A DNA stretch of 64,000 nt, from NCBI RefSeq assembly GCF_001467025.1, contig NZ_LNXV01000004.1, positions 423,782 through 487,781 of the forward strand, given 5' to 3'. A program made the translations under genes and the position numbers. Source of the DNA: Legionella brunensis (lineage in GTDB: Bacteria; Pseudomonadota; Gammaproteobacteria; Legionellales; Legionellaceae). Under the pieces are notes generated by a model. It did no database searches. It saw only the letters and a list, made by a program, of their open reading frames with translations, and had not been told where the DNA came from. Below, in pieces: positions 29,609 through 39,203 of the stretch; within the stretch, counting starts at the first letter, position 1; each line of letters starts with the position of its first letter.

Positions 29609-30976
29609 TTAAACATTTATAATTGACTGTTCAACAGGATAATGGTTTAGTTTGTACTGAAATCGCCAATATAATAACAATACGCTGCTAATAGCACCCA
29701 ATACCATCCCCCACCATAAGCCAGTACCGCCAAGCTTTAAACGGGTTGCCAATAAATAACCAAGCGGCAACGCTATTACCCAAAAACTAACGATTGAAAC
29801 AAATAAAGTAAAATGTGTGTCTTTTAAGCTGCGTAGCGCACCAAAGAGGGAAATTCTCATGGCTTCAAAAATTTGAAATAGTGCGTTTATCGCCAAAAAC
29901 TGAATAGCAAAACTGGTTATTTGAAAGTTTTCTGGTTTGTGAATATTAAAATCAACTGAAATTAAAATTTTTGGAAAAAACCAATACCCAATAGCAACGA
30001 GGAACATAAATGAAAATGCGATTCCGACCCCTGCGTAAGCCGTCTTTTTAGAAGACTCTATATCACCACTACCCAACAAATGCCCCATTCGAACAGTAAT
30101 TGCTTGAGCGATCGCAAAAATTACAGACATTAAAGTACCAAGATATTGTAGTGCAATTTGATTAGCAGCCATTTCCTGACTGCCTAACAAACCCATCACT
30201 ACGGTTAAGGCAAAAAAGAAGGCTACTTCTACACAATACATCAGCCCCATGGGGGCACCCACTCGAAATAGTTCGAAAAGAAAAACAGGCTTTGTAAAAG
30301 TAAATAGCTGGTTAAAAAAGCAATTGTAGGTTTTATTTCGTGATAAATAGATACATAAGATAATTGCAGTAATCCAATAACTGACTGTCATTCCCCAGCC
30401 AGCACCAGCAATACCTAAAGCAGGGAAACCAAATTTACCAAAAATTAATATAAAACTGACCAGGACATTTAATAGCACCGAGAAGATTGTAAACTTTAAA
30501 ATAACACGAGCATGTCCTAATCCTATAATTACCTCAAGTAAGGCTATCATAATAAAATTTGGTAAAAGCCCCCAAGTCAAGGCGTGCAAATAAGACTCAG
30601 CAAGTCTAACAACATCAGGACTCTGCCCAACTAGTAAGAAAAAAGATGACATATTCCAGAAGAGTATAAATGCAGGCACTACAAGAATAAGCGCTAACCA
30701 AAAACCATCTCGAACAACAAAGGAGATACCTCGATGATCATTGGCGCCATATTTATGTGCTATCAAAATATTAATGGCACTTAAAATACCAAACAGGATT
30801 ACAACAAACGTACCAAAAAGCCAACTTACTAATGCTCCTGCAGCTAAGGTTTCTGCTCCTAAACGGGCAAGAAAAAGTGTTTCAAAAAAAAAAGTGGAGG
30901 ACTGTAATAAGCCAGTGAATGCTAAGGGAAATGCTATTTTAAGCAGAAGGGACAGATTGCTTTTAAATGCACTCAT
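29609..30976 (-). CDS. MATE-family efflux transporter
   Basis: 455 residues with about 12 predicted hydrophobic helices in two pseudo-repeats, the size of NorM-type proteins. N-terminal PLAFTGLLQSSTFFFETLFL and the second-half GAPMGLMYCVE motif mark the MATE fold. It is probably a Na+- or H+-driven exporter of cationic drugs or metabolites. It stands alone on the minus strand. Confidence 0.9.
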   Translation of the reverse strand: MSAFKSNLSLLLKIAFPLAFTGLLQSSTFFFETLFLARLGAETLAAGALVSWLFGTFVVILFGILSAINILIAHKYGANDHRGISFVVRDGFWLALILVVPAFILFWNMSSFFLLVGQSPDVVRLAESYLHALTWGLLPNFIMIALLEVIIGLGHARVILKFTIFSVLLNVLVSFILIFGKFGFPALGIAGAGWGMTVSYWITAIILCIYLSRNKTYNCFFNQLFTFTKPVFLFELFRVGAPMGLMYCVEVAFFFALTVVMGLLGSQEMAANQIALQYLGTLMSVIFAIAQAITVRMGHLLGSGDIESSKKTAYAGVGIAFSFMFLVAIGYWFFPKILISVDFNIHKPENFQITSFAIQFLAINALFQIFEAMRISLFGALRSLKDTHFTLFVSIVSFWVIALPLGYLLATRLKLGGTGLWWGMVLGAISSVLLLYWRFQYKLNHYPVEQSIINV

Positions 30977-31059
30977 AAAATTCCTAGACAGATATATACA
31001 AAATAATTTACATAAAAATAGAAACTTGAACTAGGTTAACACAATTACTCGACAATACC

Positions 31060-31200
31060 TTAAGCAACTAGCTTCTTACAGTAATTTGTTTCTTTACAAA
31101 ATCGTTTTGCAAATAACTTAGTCCTAATTTTCATACCCTCATTATTTAAATGAAAAATTGTATCGTACATCATATCTTCTGGAAAAATTGACTCCGACAT
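31060..31200 (-). CDS. 46-codon candidate small gene
   Basis: It reads from ATG at 31200 to TAA at 31060 in the gap between the MATE and EamA transporter genes. The peptide starts MSESIFPEDMMYDTIFHL and ends in a basic segment with two cysteines. An AGGAG site lies just upstream, at rather short spacing. No family is recognised. Open length and the ribosome binding site are the only support. Confidence 0.4.
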   Translation of the reverse strand: MSESIFPEDMMYDTIFHLNNEGMKIRTKLFAKRFCKETNYCKKLVA

Positions 31201-31273
31201 CTCTCCTACTAACTACACATTATCGTCATCCATTGAAGTCTTTAAATTTCTGACCAAACAAGAATCCGACAGT

Positions 31274-32155
31274 CTAATTAGTGATCTTGCCATCAAAACG
31301 ATAACTTAATAAAGAAAGTAAAGCCCCTCCAAGAAGAACACTTACTCCTACCCCCTGGATAGGAGTAATTTTTTCACCTAAAAGCAGGATACCGAAAATA
31401 ACAACAAAAACTGGTTCTAAAACTGACAAGATCGATGCTTGTAATGATGTAATGTGTTTTAGTCCCTTTAAAAGTAAGACTATGGGCAAAGCAGTACAAA
31501 TAATGCCTATGCCACAAATATTGAACCAGGTATCAAAACGAGTTGGCATCACGAATGTTTTTTCAATGCAGGCTGCGACTAAAGAAACAAGCATGGCACC
31601 TATAGAAACAAAAAGGGTAGATAAGAGAGCCGGGACAGTGCTTGTTTTACTGAATATTAAGTATAGGGCGTACAAAACAGCTGATAATAAACTTAAACTA
31701 ATCCCCATCAGATTAAAATTAAATTTGCTTCCACTCATCAATAGTAACATACCAATAAAAATTACTATCAGCGCCAGGTAATAGGCTTTGCTTATTTTTT
31801 GCCCAAAAAATGCAAAATTTATCAACAAAACAATGGAAGGGTAGGTAAAAAATATTACCATTGCCAATCCAGAACCAATGTATTGAGTAGCTACGAAGTA
31901 AAAAATAGAACAACTACCATAGAAGGCTGCCCCGTAAAAGGTTATTTTAGCGAGCTCTTTCCCATCCAATTGCAGTGTCTTTAGATGGGGTATTAAAAGA
32001 ACACACATAAATAGGCTAGAAACCAAAAAGCGCCAAAACAACATGTTATTGACAGAGATATTAGCATTCATGACACTAACGCCAAAATAACCAATTAAGC
32101 CAAAAAAAAGCCCTGATAGTGCGGCGTATAATGCGCCGTTGTTTCTGGAGGACAA
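31274..32155 (-). CDS. EamA/DMT-family transporter
   Basis: 293 residues with ten predicted membrane helices in two EamA repeats. The first repeat starts YAALSGLFFGLIGYFGV and the second has SLLSAVLYALYLIFSK. The C-terminus LEPVFVVIFGILLLGE is the family hallmark. It is likely an exporter of amino acids or other metabolites; the substrate is unknown. Confidence 0.9.
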   Translation of the reverse strand: MSSRNNGALYAALSGLFFGLIGYFGVSVMNANISVNNMLFWRFLVSSLFMCVLLIPHLKTLQLDGKELAKITFYGAAFYGSCSIFYFVATQYIGSGLAMVIFFTYPSIVLLINFAFFGQKISKAYYLALIVIFIGMLLLMSGSKFNFNLMGISLSLLSAVLYALYLIFSKTSTVPALLSTLFVSIGAMLVSLVAACIEKTFVMPTRFDTWFNICGIGIICTALPIVLLLKGLKHITSLQASILSVLEPVFVVIFGILLLGEKITPIQGVGVSVLLGGALLSLLSYRFDGKITN

Positions 32156-32273
32156 GGAAAATACCTCATAAATTTTCTTAGAATATTAGGGAATGTAAAC
32201 AGACCCTATGTGAGAATTAATCATTCACAGAAAATACAACAAAAAGAGGACAGAATCTAGCTGAACAGCAAAG

Positions 32274-33020
32274 CTATAATTGGCAAATAGCCAGATCCAG
32301 TTTGGCATTGGTTTCACGCACTTCGCGCATAGTACCTATTTCGCATAACCGCAGACTCAATCCATAATGACACAACTGCATTCGGGGGACAATTCCAAAT
32401 GACTTCTCAATTCTTAACAAAATAAGATGGCAGGAAGTCTTAGGTGGCAATGGGCGTTGATAAAAACCGTTAAACATATCAATTTTGTCAAACTCTGCGC
32501 TATCACGTAATAAAGATAGATAAAGCTCAACCGTTGAATGCAAAGCCTTTAGATTTTTCAGCCAATTTGTCAAATCAGCCTGGCGAAGTGCAGGAGCAGA
32601 CTCTAGCCACAATAAAAGTTGGGGAGAATACATTTCACAATCATTGCTGTGAGTTGATTGTGTAATTCGAATTGATTGCAGGAAAGGATTATTGTGGATA
32701 TCTCCACCAAACCGGCCAACGACATGAGTTAAGATTTGAATTTGATTGTATAGCTCTCTGTGCAAAGTCTCTGAGATGACAGTATTTGTTTTGATTAAAG
32801 CGTGCTCAATGCGCATTAACTCTTTTAAAAAGCGGCTTTTCAACTCTGGCTTTTCAATTAATTTAATAATTTCAATCACATTTTTCAAAGCATAATGATG
32901 AATAACAGGATGAGCTTCATCAGAGCCTTCTTTGATTGTTTGATAGAGGTACTCTAGCCGCAGCGCAATTTTAGGTAAGTAATGTGTTGCTAATTGAAAA
33001 GTGATTGTATCATCGAGCAT
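32274..33020 (-). CDS. zapD: Cell division protein ZapD
   Basis: 248 residues, usual length. N-terminal ITFQLATHYLPKIALRLEYL and the C-terminal PRMQLCHYGLSLRLCEIG are typical of ZapD (YacF, DUF1342), which bundles FtsZ filaments at the division ring. It lies downstream of coaE with a 92-base gap, as in many gammaproteobacteria. Confidence 0.93.
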   Translation of the reverse strand: MLDDTITFQLATHYLPKIALRLEYLYQTIKEGSDEAHPVIHHYALKNVIEIIKLIEKPELKSRFLKELMRIEHALIKTNTVISETLHRELYNQIQILTHVVGRFGGDIHNNPFLQSIRITQSTHSNDCEMYSPQLLLWLESAPALRQADLTNWLKNLKALHSTVELYLSLLRDSAEFDKIDMFNGFYQRPLPPKTSCHLILLRIEKSFGIVPRMQLCHYGLSLRLCEIGTMREVRETNAKLDLAICQL

Positions 33021-33112
33021 ATAAAATTTGCTGTCCTTAGCCGCGTCTTAACTCAGTGTATCATGAAACAGCTATAATACAAAAATTTCAGGAAAATTAA
33101 AAACTTACAGCT

Positions 33113-33718
33113 CTAATCTGCATTTTGAGCGGCTAAATGTAAATATTTCTCGTGCAACTGTGCAATTTTCTCTCTTAAGTCAACTAATGAGCCATTGTTT
33201 AAAACAATATCGTCGGCTATCTTTTGTCGCATTAAATTGCTCGGTTGTGTAGTCAAAATTGCTTGCGCATGCTCCCGGGAGCTCTTATCTCTAGCCATAA
33301 CTCGCCTGATTTGCTCTTCAGGATCAGCTAACACCACTAATACTCTATTTAAGTAGGGATAAATCGAGCGATCTTTTAACAAAGGGATTTCAACCACCGT
33401 GTATGGGCTTTTACTAACACTTAATAGATGAATAATATGCTCTCTAATAAGAGGGTGTAATAATTGCTCTAGCCATACTCTTTCATTAGGATTAGTAAAA
33501 ATTATTTGCCGCAGTTTGGAACGATCGAGTTCCCCCGGCGATTTAATAACTGAGTTTCCAAAATGAAGATGGATAGCTTCATATGCTGGTAGATTGGGAG
33601 CAGTTAGCTCCCGAGAAACTTCATCTGCACTAATTACTGTTATCCCATTGTCCTTAAAGAAGGTAGCTACCGTGGATTTGCCGCTGGCAATATTTCCAGT
33701 TAACCCAACACAATACAT
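33113..33718 (-). CDS. coaE: Dephospho-CoA kinase
   Basis: 201 residues from ATG at 33718. An upstream ATG in frame would add 17 unlikely residues, whereas this start gives MYCVGLTGNIASGKST, the standard N-terminus with its P-loop. It phosphorylates dephospho-CoA in the last step of CoA synthesis. The start overlaps the stop of the Cys-rich secreted protein by one base (TAATG), so the two are translationally coupled. Confidence 0.95.
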   Translation of the reverse strand: MYCVGLTGNIASGKSTVATFFKDNGITVISADEVSRELTAPNLPAYEAIHLHFGNSVIKSPGELDRSKLRQIIFTNPNERVWLEQLLHPLIREHIIHLLSVSKSPYTVVEIPLLKDRSIYPYLNRVLVVLADPEEQIRRVMARDKSSREHAQAILTTQPSNLMRQKIADDIVLNNGSLVDLREKIAQLHEKYLHLAAQNAD

Positions 33719-34167
33719 TACAATTTCCGCATATTTAAATTTCGACAGGTGAATAAATAAACATAACAAGTTTCAGGCAGCGCACTATTAGCTTGGCAGT
33801 AGGATTTGGCACCCAATGCGGCATCATCAGCACGATCGTAGATATTACTGGACCAAGGAATCGCGGCTAAATCCAGAGCAATGCAACGCCACATTGGACG
33901 AGTGGTCATACCATTCACAATAGCCTCACAATCTGCTTTTGAAGTCTTACAAGTTGAGGGAGCTTGGCTTTGCTTCTTACAAGCCTCCATCGCTCTATTT
34001 AATGAAGTCAATTGATAATCACTATGCCCAACCCACATTTTATTTTCTTCATCATGAGCCGTACATTTCCAATAAGTTGTATCGACTACTGTTACTCCAC
34101 TAGAAGATTGTGATAAGAAAAAACATCCACTAAAAACAATTGCCAATAATTTATTCTTCATGTTCAA
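33718..34167 (-). CDS. Secreted Cys-rich protein with internally duplicated motif
   Basis: 149 residues with a signal peptide (MNMKNKLLAIVFSGCFF; MKNK at residue 3 is an alternative start). The mature part contains two copies of a W-(K/R)-C-(T/I)-A-x-D...W...C...S...P-x-T-C pattern, at about residues 33-75 and 92-138, with regularly placed cysteines that could form disulfides. I do not know its function. It overlaps the EAL gene end by 17 bases and the coaE start by one base. Confidence 0.65.
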   Translation of the reverse strand: MNMKNKLLAIVFSGCFFLSQSSSGVTVVDTTYWKCTAHDEENKMWVGHSDYQLTSLNRAMEACKKQSQAPSTCKTSKADCEAIVNGMTTRPMWRCIALDLAAIPWSSNIYDRADDAALGAKSYCQANSALPETCYVYLFTCRNLNMRKL

Positions 34168-35695
34168 TCCCGTCGATTATTCGTATTAAATGCTCATAGG
34201 GTACTGCTTTTTCAAAAAACCAGCCTTGCATAAATCTTACCTGAGATTGGCGTAAAAACATAAATTGTTCTTTGGTTTCAACGCCTTCTGCAATAATTTC
34301 CAGCTTTAAAGAATTTCCCATATGAATAATGGCTTGATTAAGGTTTTCTGTAATTGCTCCTGTGCCAATTGCATGGATAAAAATTTTATCAATTTTTAAA
34401 TAGTCAAAAGGGAAATGTTGTAAATACTTTATGCTCGCATGACCCGTACCAAAATCGTCAATTGCTAAAGAATATCCTTTTTCCCGTAACTCATACATCC
34501 GTGCAACAAGTTTTTTATTATTTTGATCTAGCAACTCCCTTTCAGTTAATTCAAGCATAATTTGTTGAGGCTTAATTTCATAATGCTCACATAAGCTATA
34601 AAATTCAATGAAAAAGTTTTTATCATGGAAATGACTTGCTGAAAGATTAACAGCAAGATGGAACTCAGGATTCGTATTGAGGAATTGATGAATTTCTTTA
34701 AATGCTTTTTTTAGCACTTGCAATGTTATAGGAACAATCAGGCCTGATTGTTCAGCCTCCTCAATAAAGGATTCAGGCATTACTTCATTTTTACCCATCT
34801 GCCAACGCAAGAGAATTTCAGCACCGCAATATTTATTTTGAGTACAATCCATGATTGGTTGATACACGGGCTGAAAATTGTTTTTTTTAATTGCCATGCT
34901 TAAGGCATACGTTAAAGAATAGCGCTTACTAACGATGCTCCTGGTTCTAAAATACAAGAAAAAAGAAATTACAAGCACAGCCAGTGCAGCTATTAGAATA
35001 TGATAGAGAAAACCTATCTTGAATTGTTTTTGATCGGCAGCGAATACAATTTTAAAATCATCTACATACTCTAGCTGAGCTTCAGCTTGATAGGCAGGCA
35101 CTCTTTGATGGAAAATATCAGGATTATTTCCGGCCTCCATTACGTATTTCTTTGATTTTTTATTATAAAGTCCTGCGAAAGAAATTTCAGAAGAAGTGGG
35201 AGTTAATGCATTTTTAATAATATTAGTAGTTAAATAAAGACCCAGATAATATTCTCCCAATTTTTGTTGCAGCAAAAAAGCATCTTGTCTTAAATTGTCA
35301 ATTTTAAGAGGTCCAAAAAGTGTCGGGTAAATTTTCGCAGGAGGAGGAAGAAGATACTCTTTTCCCAAGGTAGAACAGATAATTTGATTATTGATATTAC
35401 TGATCACAACCCCTGAAATAAAAGGAGAGTTAAATGAGATGCTTCTTAGACGAGGTAATAATTCGTGCTGGCAATCATTAAATTCATGTCCATATAAGGG
35501 CAGAGAATAAGCCGAACTCAAGACATTTTCTATCAAATTATCAATTTTGCTTCTGGTATTATTAACTAGAATCTGCACCTCTTTTTGTTTCTCTACCTGA
35601 TAACTCGCTCGCTCATAATAAATTGCAATCATAAGAAACATAAGAGTAAGAAGCATCCATACAATGGATAAGCTATTATGGACAGTTTTCTTCAT
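34151..35695 (-). CDS. Membrane c-di-GMP phosphodiesterase, CSS-motif sensor plus EAL domain
   Basis: 514 residues. Two membrane segments (about 10-30 and 228-250) enclose a periplasmic sensor containing a CST variant of the CSS motif (IICSTLG), where redox-sensitive cysteines are known to control activity. The cytoplasmic EAL domain (about 265-510) has the signature as EIL rather than EAL. The other catalytic residues are present: NLSASHF, LELTER, DDFGTG, LKIDK, AEGVET and the MQGWFFEK end. It is therefore likely an active hydrolase of c-di-GMP. It is packed 9 bases after bioA and overlaps the next gene. Confidence 0.88.
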   Translation of the reverse strand: MKKTVHNSLSIVWMLLTLMFLMIAIYYERASYQVEKQKEVQILVNNTRSKIDNLIENVLSSAYSLPLYGHEFNDCQHELLPRLRSISFNSPFISGVVISNINNQIICSTLGKEYLLPPPAKIYPTLFGPLKIDNLRQDAFLLQQKLGEYYLGLYLTTNIIKNALTPTSSEISFAGLYNKKSKKYVMEAGNNPDIFHQRVPAYQAEAQLEYVDDFKIVFAADQKQFKIGFLYHILIAALAVLVISFFLYFRTRSIVSKRYSLTYALSMAIKKNNFQPVYQPIMDCTQNKYCGAEILLRWQMGKNEVMPESFIEEAEQSGLIVPITLQVLKKAFKEIHQFLNTNPEFHLAVNLSASHFHDKNFFIEFYSLCEHYEIKPQQIMLELTERELLDQNNKKLVARMYELREKGYSLAIDDFGTGHASIKYLQHFPFDYLKIDKIFIHAIGTGAITENLNQAIIHMGNSLKLEIIAEGVETKEQFMFLRQSQVRFMQGWFFEKAVPYEHLIRIIDGIEHEE

Positions 35696-35704
35696 TAAAT
35701 AAAT

Positions 35705-37021
35705 TTAGCTATAGATTGCTTTTATAGAGTTTAGGGTAATTTCTGCCAATTTCTCAATAGTTTCAGTTTTAGCATTTAAAGGAGGTAACCAATATAAAGT
35801 TTTGCCCAAAGGCCTTATCAATGCGCCTCTATTCACTGCTTCCATGTATAGCTGATAACCCATGCGCTGGTTCTCTACTTCCACTAAATCAGCCGCTGCT
35901 ATTGCACCTATTCCCCTGACGCGACTTATATGTCCTGTGATTGATGCAATTTCATGCAATAAAGATTGCATGAAATAACCAAGATTCGTTGCTTGTTCAT
36001 TGATATTTTCGGTTTCCATAACCTTTATTGTGGCCAGGGCCGCACTTAGAGCCAAAGCATTCCCGCTATAGGTGTGTGAGTGAAGAAAAGATTTTCCCTT
36101 TTCATAATCATCATAAAAAAGTTCATAAATTTCATCTTTAATTAACACACAGCTTAGAGGCAATGTGCCAGCAGTTAATCCTTTAGATAAGCAAATCAAA
36201 TCCGCATTAACATTCGCATGTTCACAAGCAAGCCATTTCCCGGTGCGCCCTAAACCAGTCATGATTTCATCAGCGATAAAGTAGATGTCATTTTCTTTTG
36301 CCCAATTAGCTAATTTTTTTAAAAAATCAGCACTATAACAAAGCATCCCCCCAGCTCCCTGCACAATAGGCTCAACGATGATTGCACAGGCATTTTCTTT
36401 TATTTTTTCGAGCTGGGTTAATGTTTTTTGCCAGTACAGATCGGCATTTGACCATAGCGGGTCGCATTGATTATCAACATAAGGAATACAGTCAAGAAAA
36501 TGGCAAGTTACTCCGTAACCTTCGTAAGGTTTTTTGAAAATGCCTAAATCACTGACACTTAACGTCCCAAGTGTTTCTCCATGATAAGCATTTTGCAAAG
36601 CAATAAACTCTGTCTTATGAGCTTGTCCTTTTAACTGAGCAGCATGAAGGGTAAGTTTCATGGCTATTTCAACAGCACTAGAGCCATCACTTGCAAAAAA
36701 GACATGTTGATTTTTACTAATGCCTGCCAGCTTCTCTCCCAATTCGGCTAATACAGGGTGCGTTGTATTAGCCCCAATGATATGCTCAAACGATTCTAAC
36801 TGCTCTTTAATCGCTGCAAGAATAGCTGGATGGCCATGTCCTAACGATTTACACCACCAACTCGATAAACCATCAATAAGCGGCCCTTTATCCGTATATA
36901 AATAACTACCTTGTGCAGAATTTATTACTAGGGGAGGAAACGTCTGAAAATCTTTCATTTGACTACATGGATGCCAAATATGCTTTAAATCTTTTTCAAT
37001 AACTTGCTGAATGTTAACCAT
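35705..37021 (-). CDS. bioA: Adenosylmethionine-8-amino-7-oxononanoate aminotransferase
   Basis: 438 residues. A class III PLP aminotransferase that uses SAM to convert KAPA to DAPA in biotin synthesis. N-terminal HIWHPCSQMKDF, GLSSWWCKSLGHGHP, the ADEIMTGLGRTG motif and the PLP lysine in CLSKGLTAGTLPLS identify BioA. Its start codon lies inside the BirA operator at 37012-37042. It is divergent from bioBFHD and heads a minus-strand run with the EAL gene. Confidence 0.96.
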   Translation of the reverse strand: MVNIQQVIEKDLKHIWHPCSQMKDFQTFPPLVINSAQGSYLYTDKGPLIDGLSSWWCKSLGHGHPAILAAIKEQLESFEHIIGANTTHPVLAELGEKLAGISKNQHVFFASDGSSAVEIAMKLTLHAAQLKGQAHKTEFIALQNAYHGETLGTLSVSDLGIFKKPYEGYGVTCHFLDCIPYVDNQCDPLWSNADLYWQKTLTQLEKIKENACAIIVEPIVQGAGGMLCYSADFLKKLANWAKENDIYFIADEIMTGLGRTGKWLACEHANVNADLICLSKGLTAGTLPLSCVLIKDEIYELFYDDYEKGKSFLHSHTYSGNALALSAALATIKVMETENINEQATNLGYFMQSLLHEIASITGHISRVRGIGAIAAADLVEVENQRMGYQLYMEAVNRGALIRPLGKTLYWLPPLNAKTETIEKLAEITLNSIKAIYS

Positions 37022-37042
37022 AACCTTATTTTTAGGTTGACA
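37012..37042. promoter_or_regulatory. BirA (biotin repressor) operator
   Basis: The sequence TGTTAACC, then exactly 15 bases, then GGTTGACA. It fits the BirA consensus TGTWAAYY-N15-RRTTWACA at every position but one (G for W). The left half covers the first codons of bioA and the right half overlaps the bioB -35 box. One bound BirA dimer should repress bioBFHD and block bioA expression. Confidence 0.75.
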
Positions 37043-37064
37043 ATAAATGCAGTGACTTTATCAT
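37037..37064 (+). promoter_or_regulatory. Predicted sigma-70 promoter of bioBFHD
   Basis: A perfect TTGACA -35 box (37037-37042), a 16-base spacer and TATCAT (37059-37064, five of six matches). The -35 box lies within the right half of the BirA operator. The transcript would start near 37071, about 45 bases before the bioB GTG. Confidence 0.65.
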
Positions 37065-37116
37065 GTTTGGCACGTTGAGCGGAAGATGTACACCACAGAA
37101 TAAGCAAGGGGAAAAA

Positions 37117-38067
37117 GTGAATACTAGTCGGCAGTGGACTCTTAGTGAAATTACTACAATTTATGAACAATCTTTTAATGATCTAATTCATGAGGCACAC
37201 TGTGTTCATAAGGAAAATCACCCTCAAAATGTCGTGCAACTTGCAAAACTATTAAGCATTAAGACAGGGGCATGCCCAGAAGATTGCGGCTATTGCTCAC
37301 AAAGCGGTCATCATAAAACCCATGTGGAAAAAGAAAAATTGATGTCTGTTGAACAAGTACTAGCCAAAGCACAAGAAGCTAAAGAAAATGGGGCAAAACG
37401 CTTCTGCATGGGGGCAGCCTGGCGGTGTCCCCCTGATAAGGTAATGCCTCAGCTGCAAGAAATGATTGCCGGGGTAAAGGAAATGGGATTAGAAACCTGC
37501 ATGACCTTAGGGATGCTCACTTCCGACCAAGCCAAAACACTGAAAGATGCAGGACTGGATTACTATAATCACAATATTGATACCTCACCCAGCTATTACA
37601 ATAAAGTAGCAACAACCAGAACTTTTAACGATCGATTACAAACAATAGAGCATGTGCGTCAAGCTGGTATCGGTGTATGTTGCGGTGGTATTTTAGGTTT
37701 AGGAGAAACCCGCGAGGATAGAATAGAATTCTTACTCACCTTAGCCAATATGGAAACACCTCCTGAAAGTGTTCCTATCAATCGCTTAATCCCAGTTGAA
37801 GGTACTCCTCTGGCCAACTCTCCCCAGGTCGAAGGAATAGAATTAGTCCGAACCATTGCAACAGCACGAATTTTAATGCCTAAAAGTGTAATTCGCTTGA
37901 CCGCAGGTAGAACCGAAATGAGTGATGAGCTACAAGCTCTGTGTTATTTTGCCGGCGCAAACTCCATTTTTATTGGTAATAAATTGTTAACGGAAGACAA
38001 TCCTAAACAAGATAAAGATTATCAACTGTTTCAAAAATTAGGTTTAAAGGCATTTGAAGAAGCATGA
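37117..38067 (+). CDS. bioB: Biotin synthase (radical SAM)
   Basis: 316 residues from GTG at 37117, chosen because an AAGGGGA ribosome binding site precedes it and the protein then starts NTSRQWTLSE, aligning with E. coli BioB. An ATG at 37063 would add 18 unrelated residues and lies on the -10 box. The radical-SAM cluster CPEDCGYC and the conserved YYNHNIDTSP, NRLIPVEGTPL and RLTAGR motifs are present. It inserts sulfur into dethiobiotin. The stop overlaps the bioF start (ATGA). Confidence 0.95.
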   Translation: MNTSRQWTLSEITTIYEQSFNDLIHEAHCVHKENHPQNVVQLAKLLSIKTGACPEDCGYCSQSGHHKTHVEKEKLMSVEQVLAKAQEAKENGAKRFCMGAAWRCPPDKVMPQLQEMIAGVKEMGLETCMTLGMLTSDQAKTLKDAGLDYYNHNIDTSPSYYNKVATTRTFNDRLQTIEHVRQAGIGVCCGGILGLGETREDRIEFLLTLANMETPPESVPINRLIPVEGTPLANSPQVEGIELVRTIATARILMPKSVIRLTAGRTEMSDELQALCYFAGANSIFIGNKLLTEDNPKQDKDYQLFQKLGLKAFEEA

Positions 38068-39203
38068 TAGGGGAAATACTGGTCAATTACTCCAAGCAAC
38101 TTCAAGCAAAGGGGCTTCACCGTCAGCGGCAATTATTGACAAGTAGTTCTGAGAATTTATTAAATTTCAGCTCAAATGATTATTTATCACTTACTCAAGA
38201 CGAGCGTATCAAAAAAGCTTTTCAGCAAGGATTTAATAATTACCCCTGCGGTAGTGGTGGTTCCATGGTTGTTTGTGGTTACCATCCTACCCATAAAGCA
38301 TTGGAAATAGCTTTTTCACGAGCTTTAGAAACAGATGATGCTTTATTATTTTCGTCTGGATATACCGCCAATTTGGGTGTCGTTTCATTACTTGCTCGCA
38401 TAGGAATCCATCTTTATATTGATAAAGGGATCCATGCTTCTTTCTACGATGGTATACAACTTAATGATGCTCATTACACTCGCTTTTTACACAATGACCT
38501 AAACGACTTGCAACTTAAATTACCCCATTCTAGCACAAACCCAATCATTCTTACCGAAGGGGTGTTTAGTATGAGCGGTGAGGTAGCTCCTTTATCAGAT
38601 ATGATGTCTATATGTAATGGCACTCAGGCTAAAATTATTGTTGATGAAGCCCATGCTTTTGGTGTTTTCGGCCCACAGGGCATGGGGGCTGTCCCTTATT
38701 ATCAATTAACTCAAAATGAGATACCCCTGCGTATTATTCCTTTCGGAAAGGCTTTTGGTTGTCAAGGAGCTATAGTCGTAGGCCAAGATATTTGGATTGA
38801 TGCTTTATTACAATCTGCAAGATCACATATTTATTCAACAGCTGTCAGTCCTGCGATTGCCCACGGCTTACTAGAGACCTTAACTGTGATCAAAGAGTCC
38901 AACGATAGAAGAGATAAACTTTTTCAGTTAATAGATTATTTTCATAAAGCAATAGCATTATCGCCATTAAAATGGCGTCATTCTATAACCCCTATTCAGC
39001 AATTGCAGTTGGCTTGTCCTCATAAGGCCTTAAACTATACTGAGCAATTAAAGAGGCGGGGAATTTTTTGTCAAGCAATGCGCGAGCCCACGGTGAGCAA
39101 AAAAAACACAGGTCTTCGGGTCATTTTAAATTATCATCATGAACCTGAAGATATTGATATTTTATTTTCCGAGTTGCATCAAATTTATGAATCTGAATAT
39201 TAA
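38064..39203 (+). CDS. bioF: 8-amino-7-oxononanoate synthase
   Basis: 379 residues. A PLP enzyme joining pimeloyl thioester and alanine. LNFSSNDYLSLTQD, GSGGSMVVCGYHPTHKALE, DEAHAFGVFGPQGMG and the PLP lysine in IPFGKAFGCQGA are all standard. It overlaps bioB by four bases and bioH by 17. Confidence 0.95.
   Translation: MIGEILVNYSKQLQAKGLHRQRQLLTSSSENLLNFSSNDYLSLTQDERIKKAFQQGFNNYPCGSGGSMVVCGYHPTHKALEIAFSRALETDDALLFSSGYTANLGVVSLLARIGIHLYIDKGIHASFYDGIQLNDAHYTRFLHNDLNDLQLKLPHSSTNPIILTEGVFSMSGEVAPLSDMMSICNGTQAKIIVDEAHAFGVFGPQGMGAVPYYQLTQNEIPLRIIPFGKAFGCQGAIVVGQDIWIDALLQSARSHIYSTAVSPAIAHGLLETLTVIKESNDRRDKLFQLIDYFHKAIALSPLKWRHSITPIQQLQLACPHKALNYTEQLKRRGIFCQAMREPTVSKKNTGLRVILNYHHEPEDIDILFSELHQIYESEY

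Noticed and set aside
29600..32160. MATE and EamA genes as one resistance operon
   Set aside because: About 300 bases with a separate candidate small gene lie between them; no sign of a shared transcript.
37063..37116. Upstream ATG for bioB
   Set aside because: It would place the start codon on the -10 box and adds 18 residues absent from BioB; the GTG at 37117 has the ribosome binding site.
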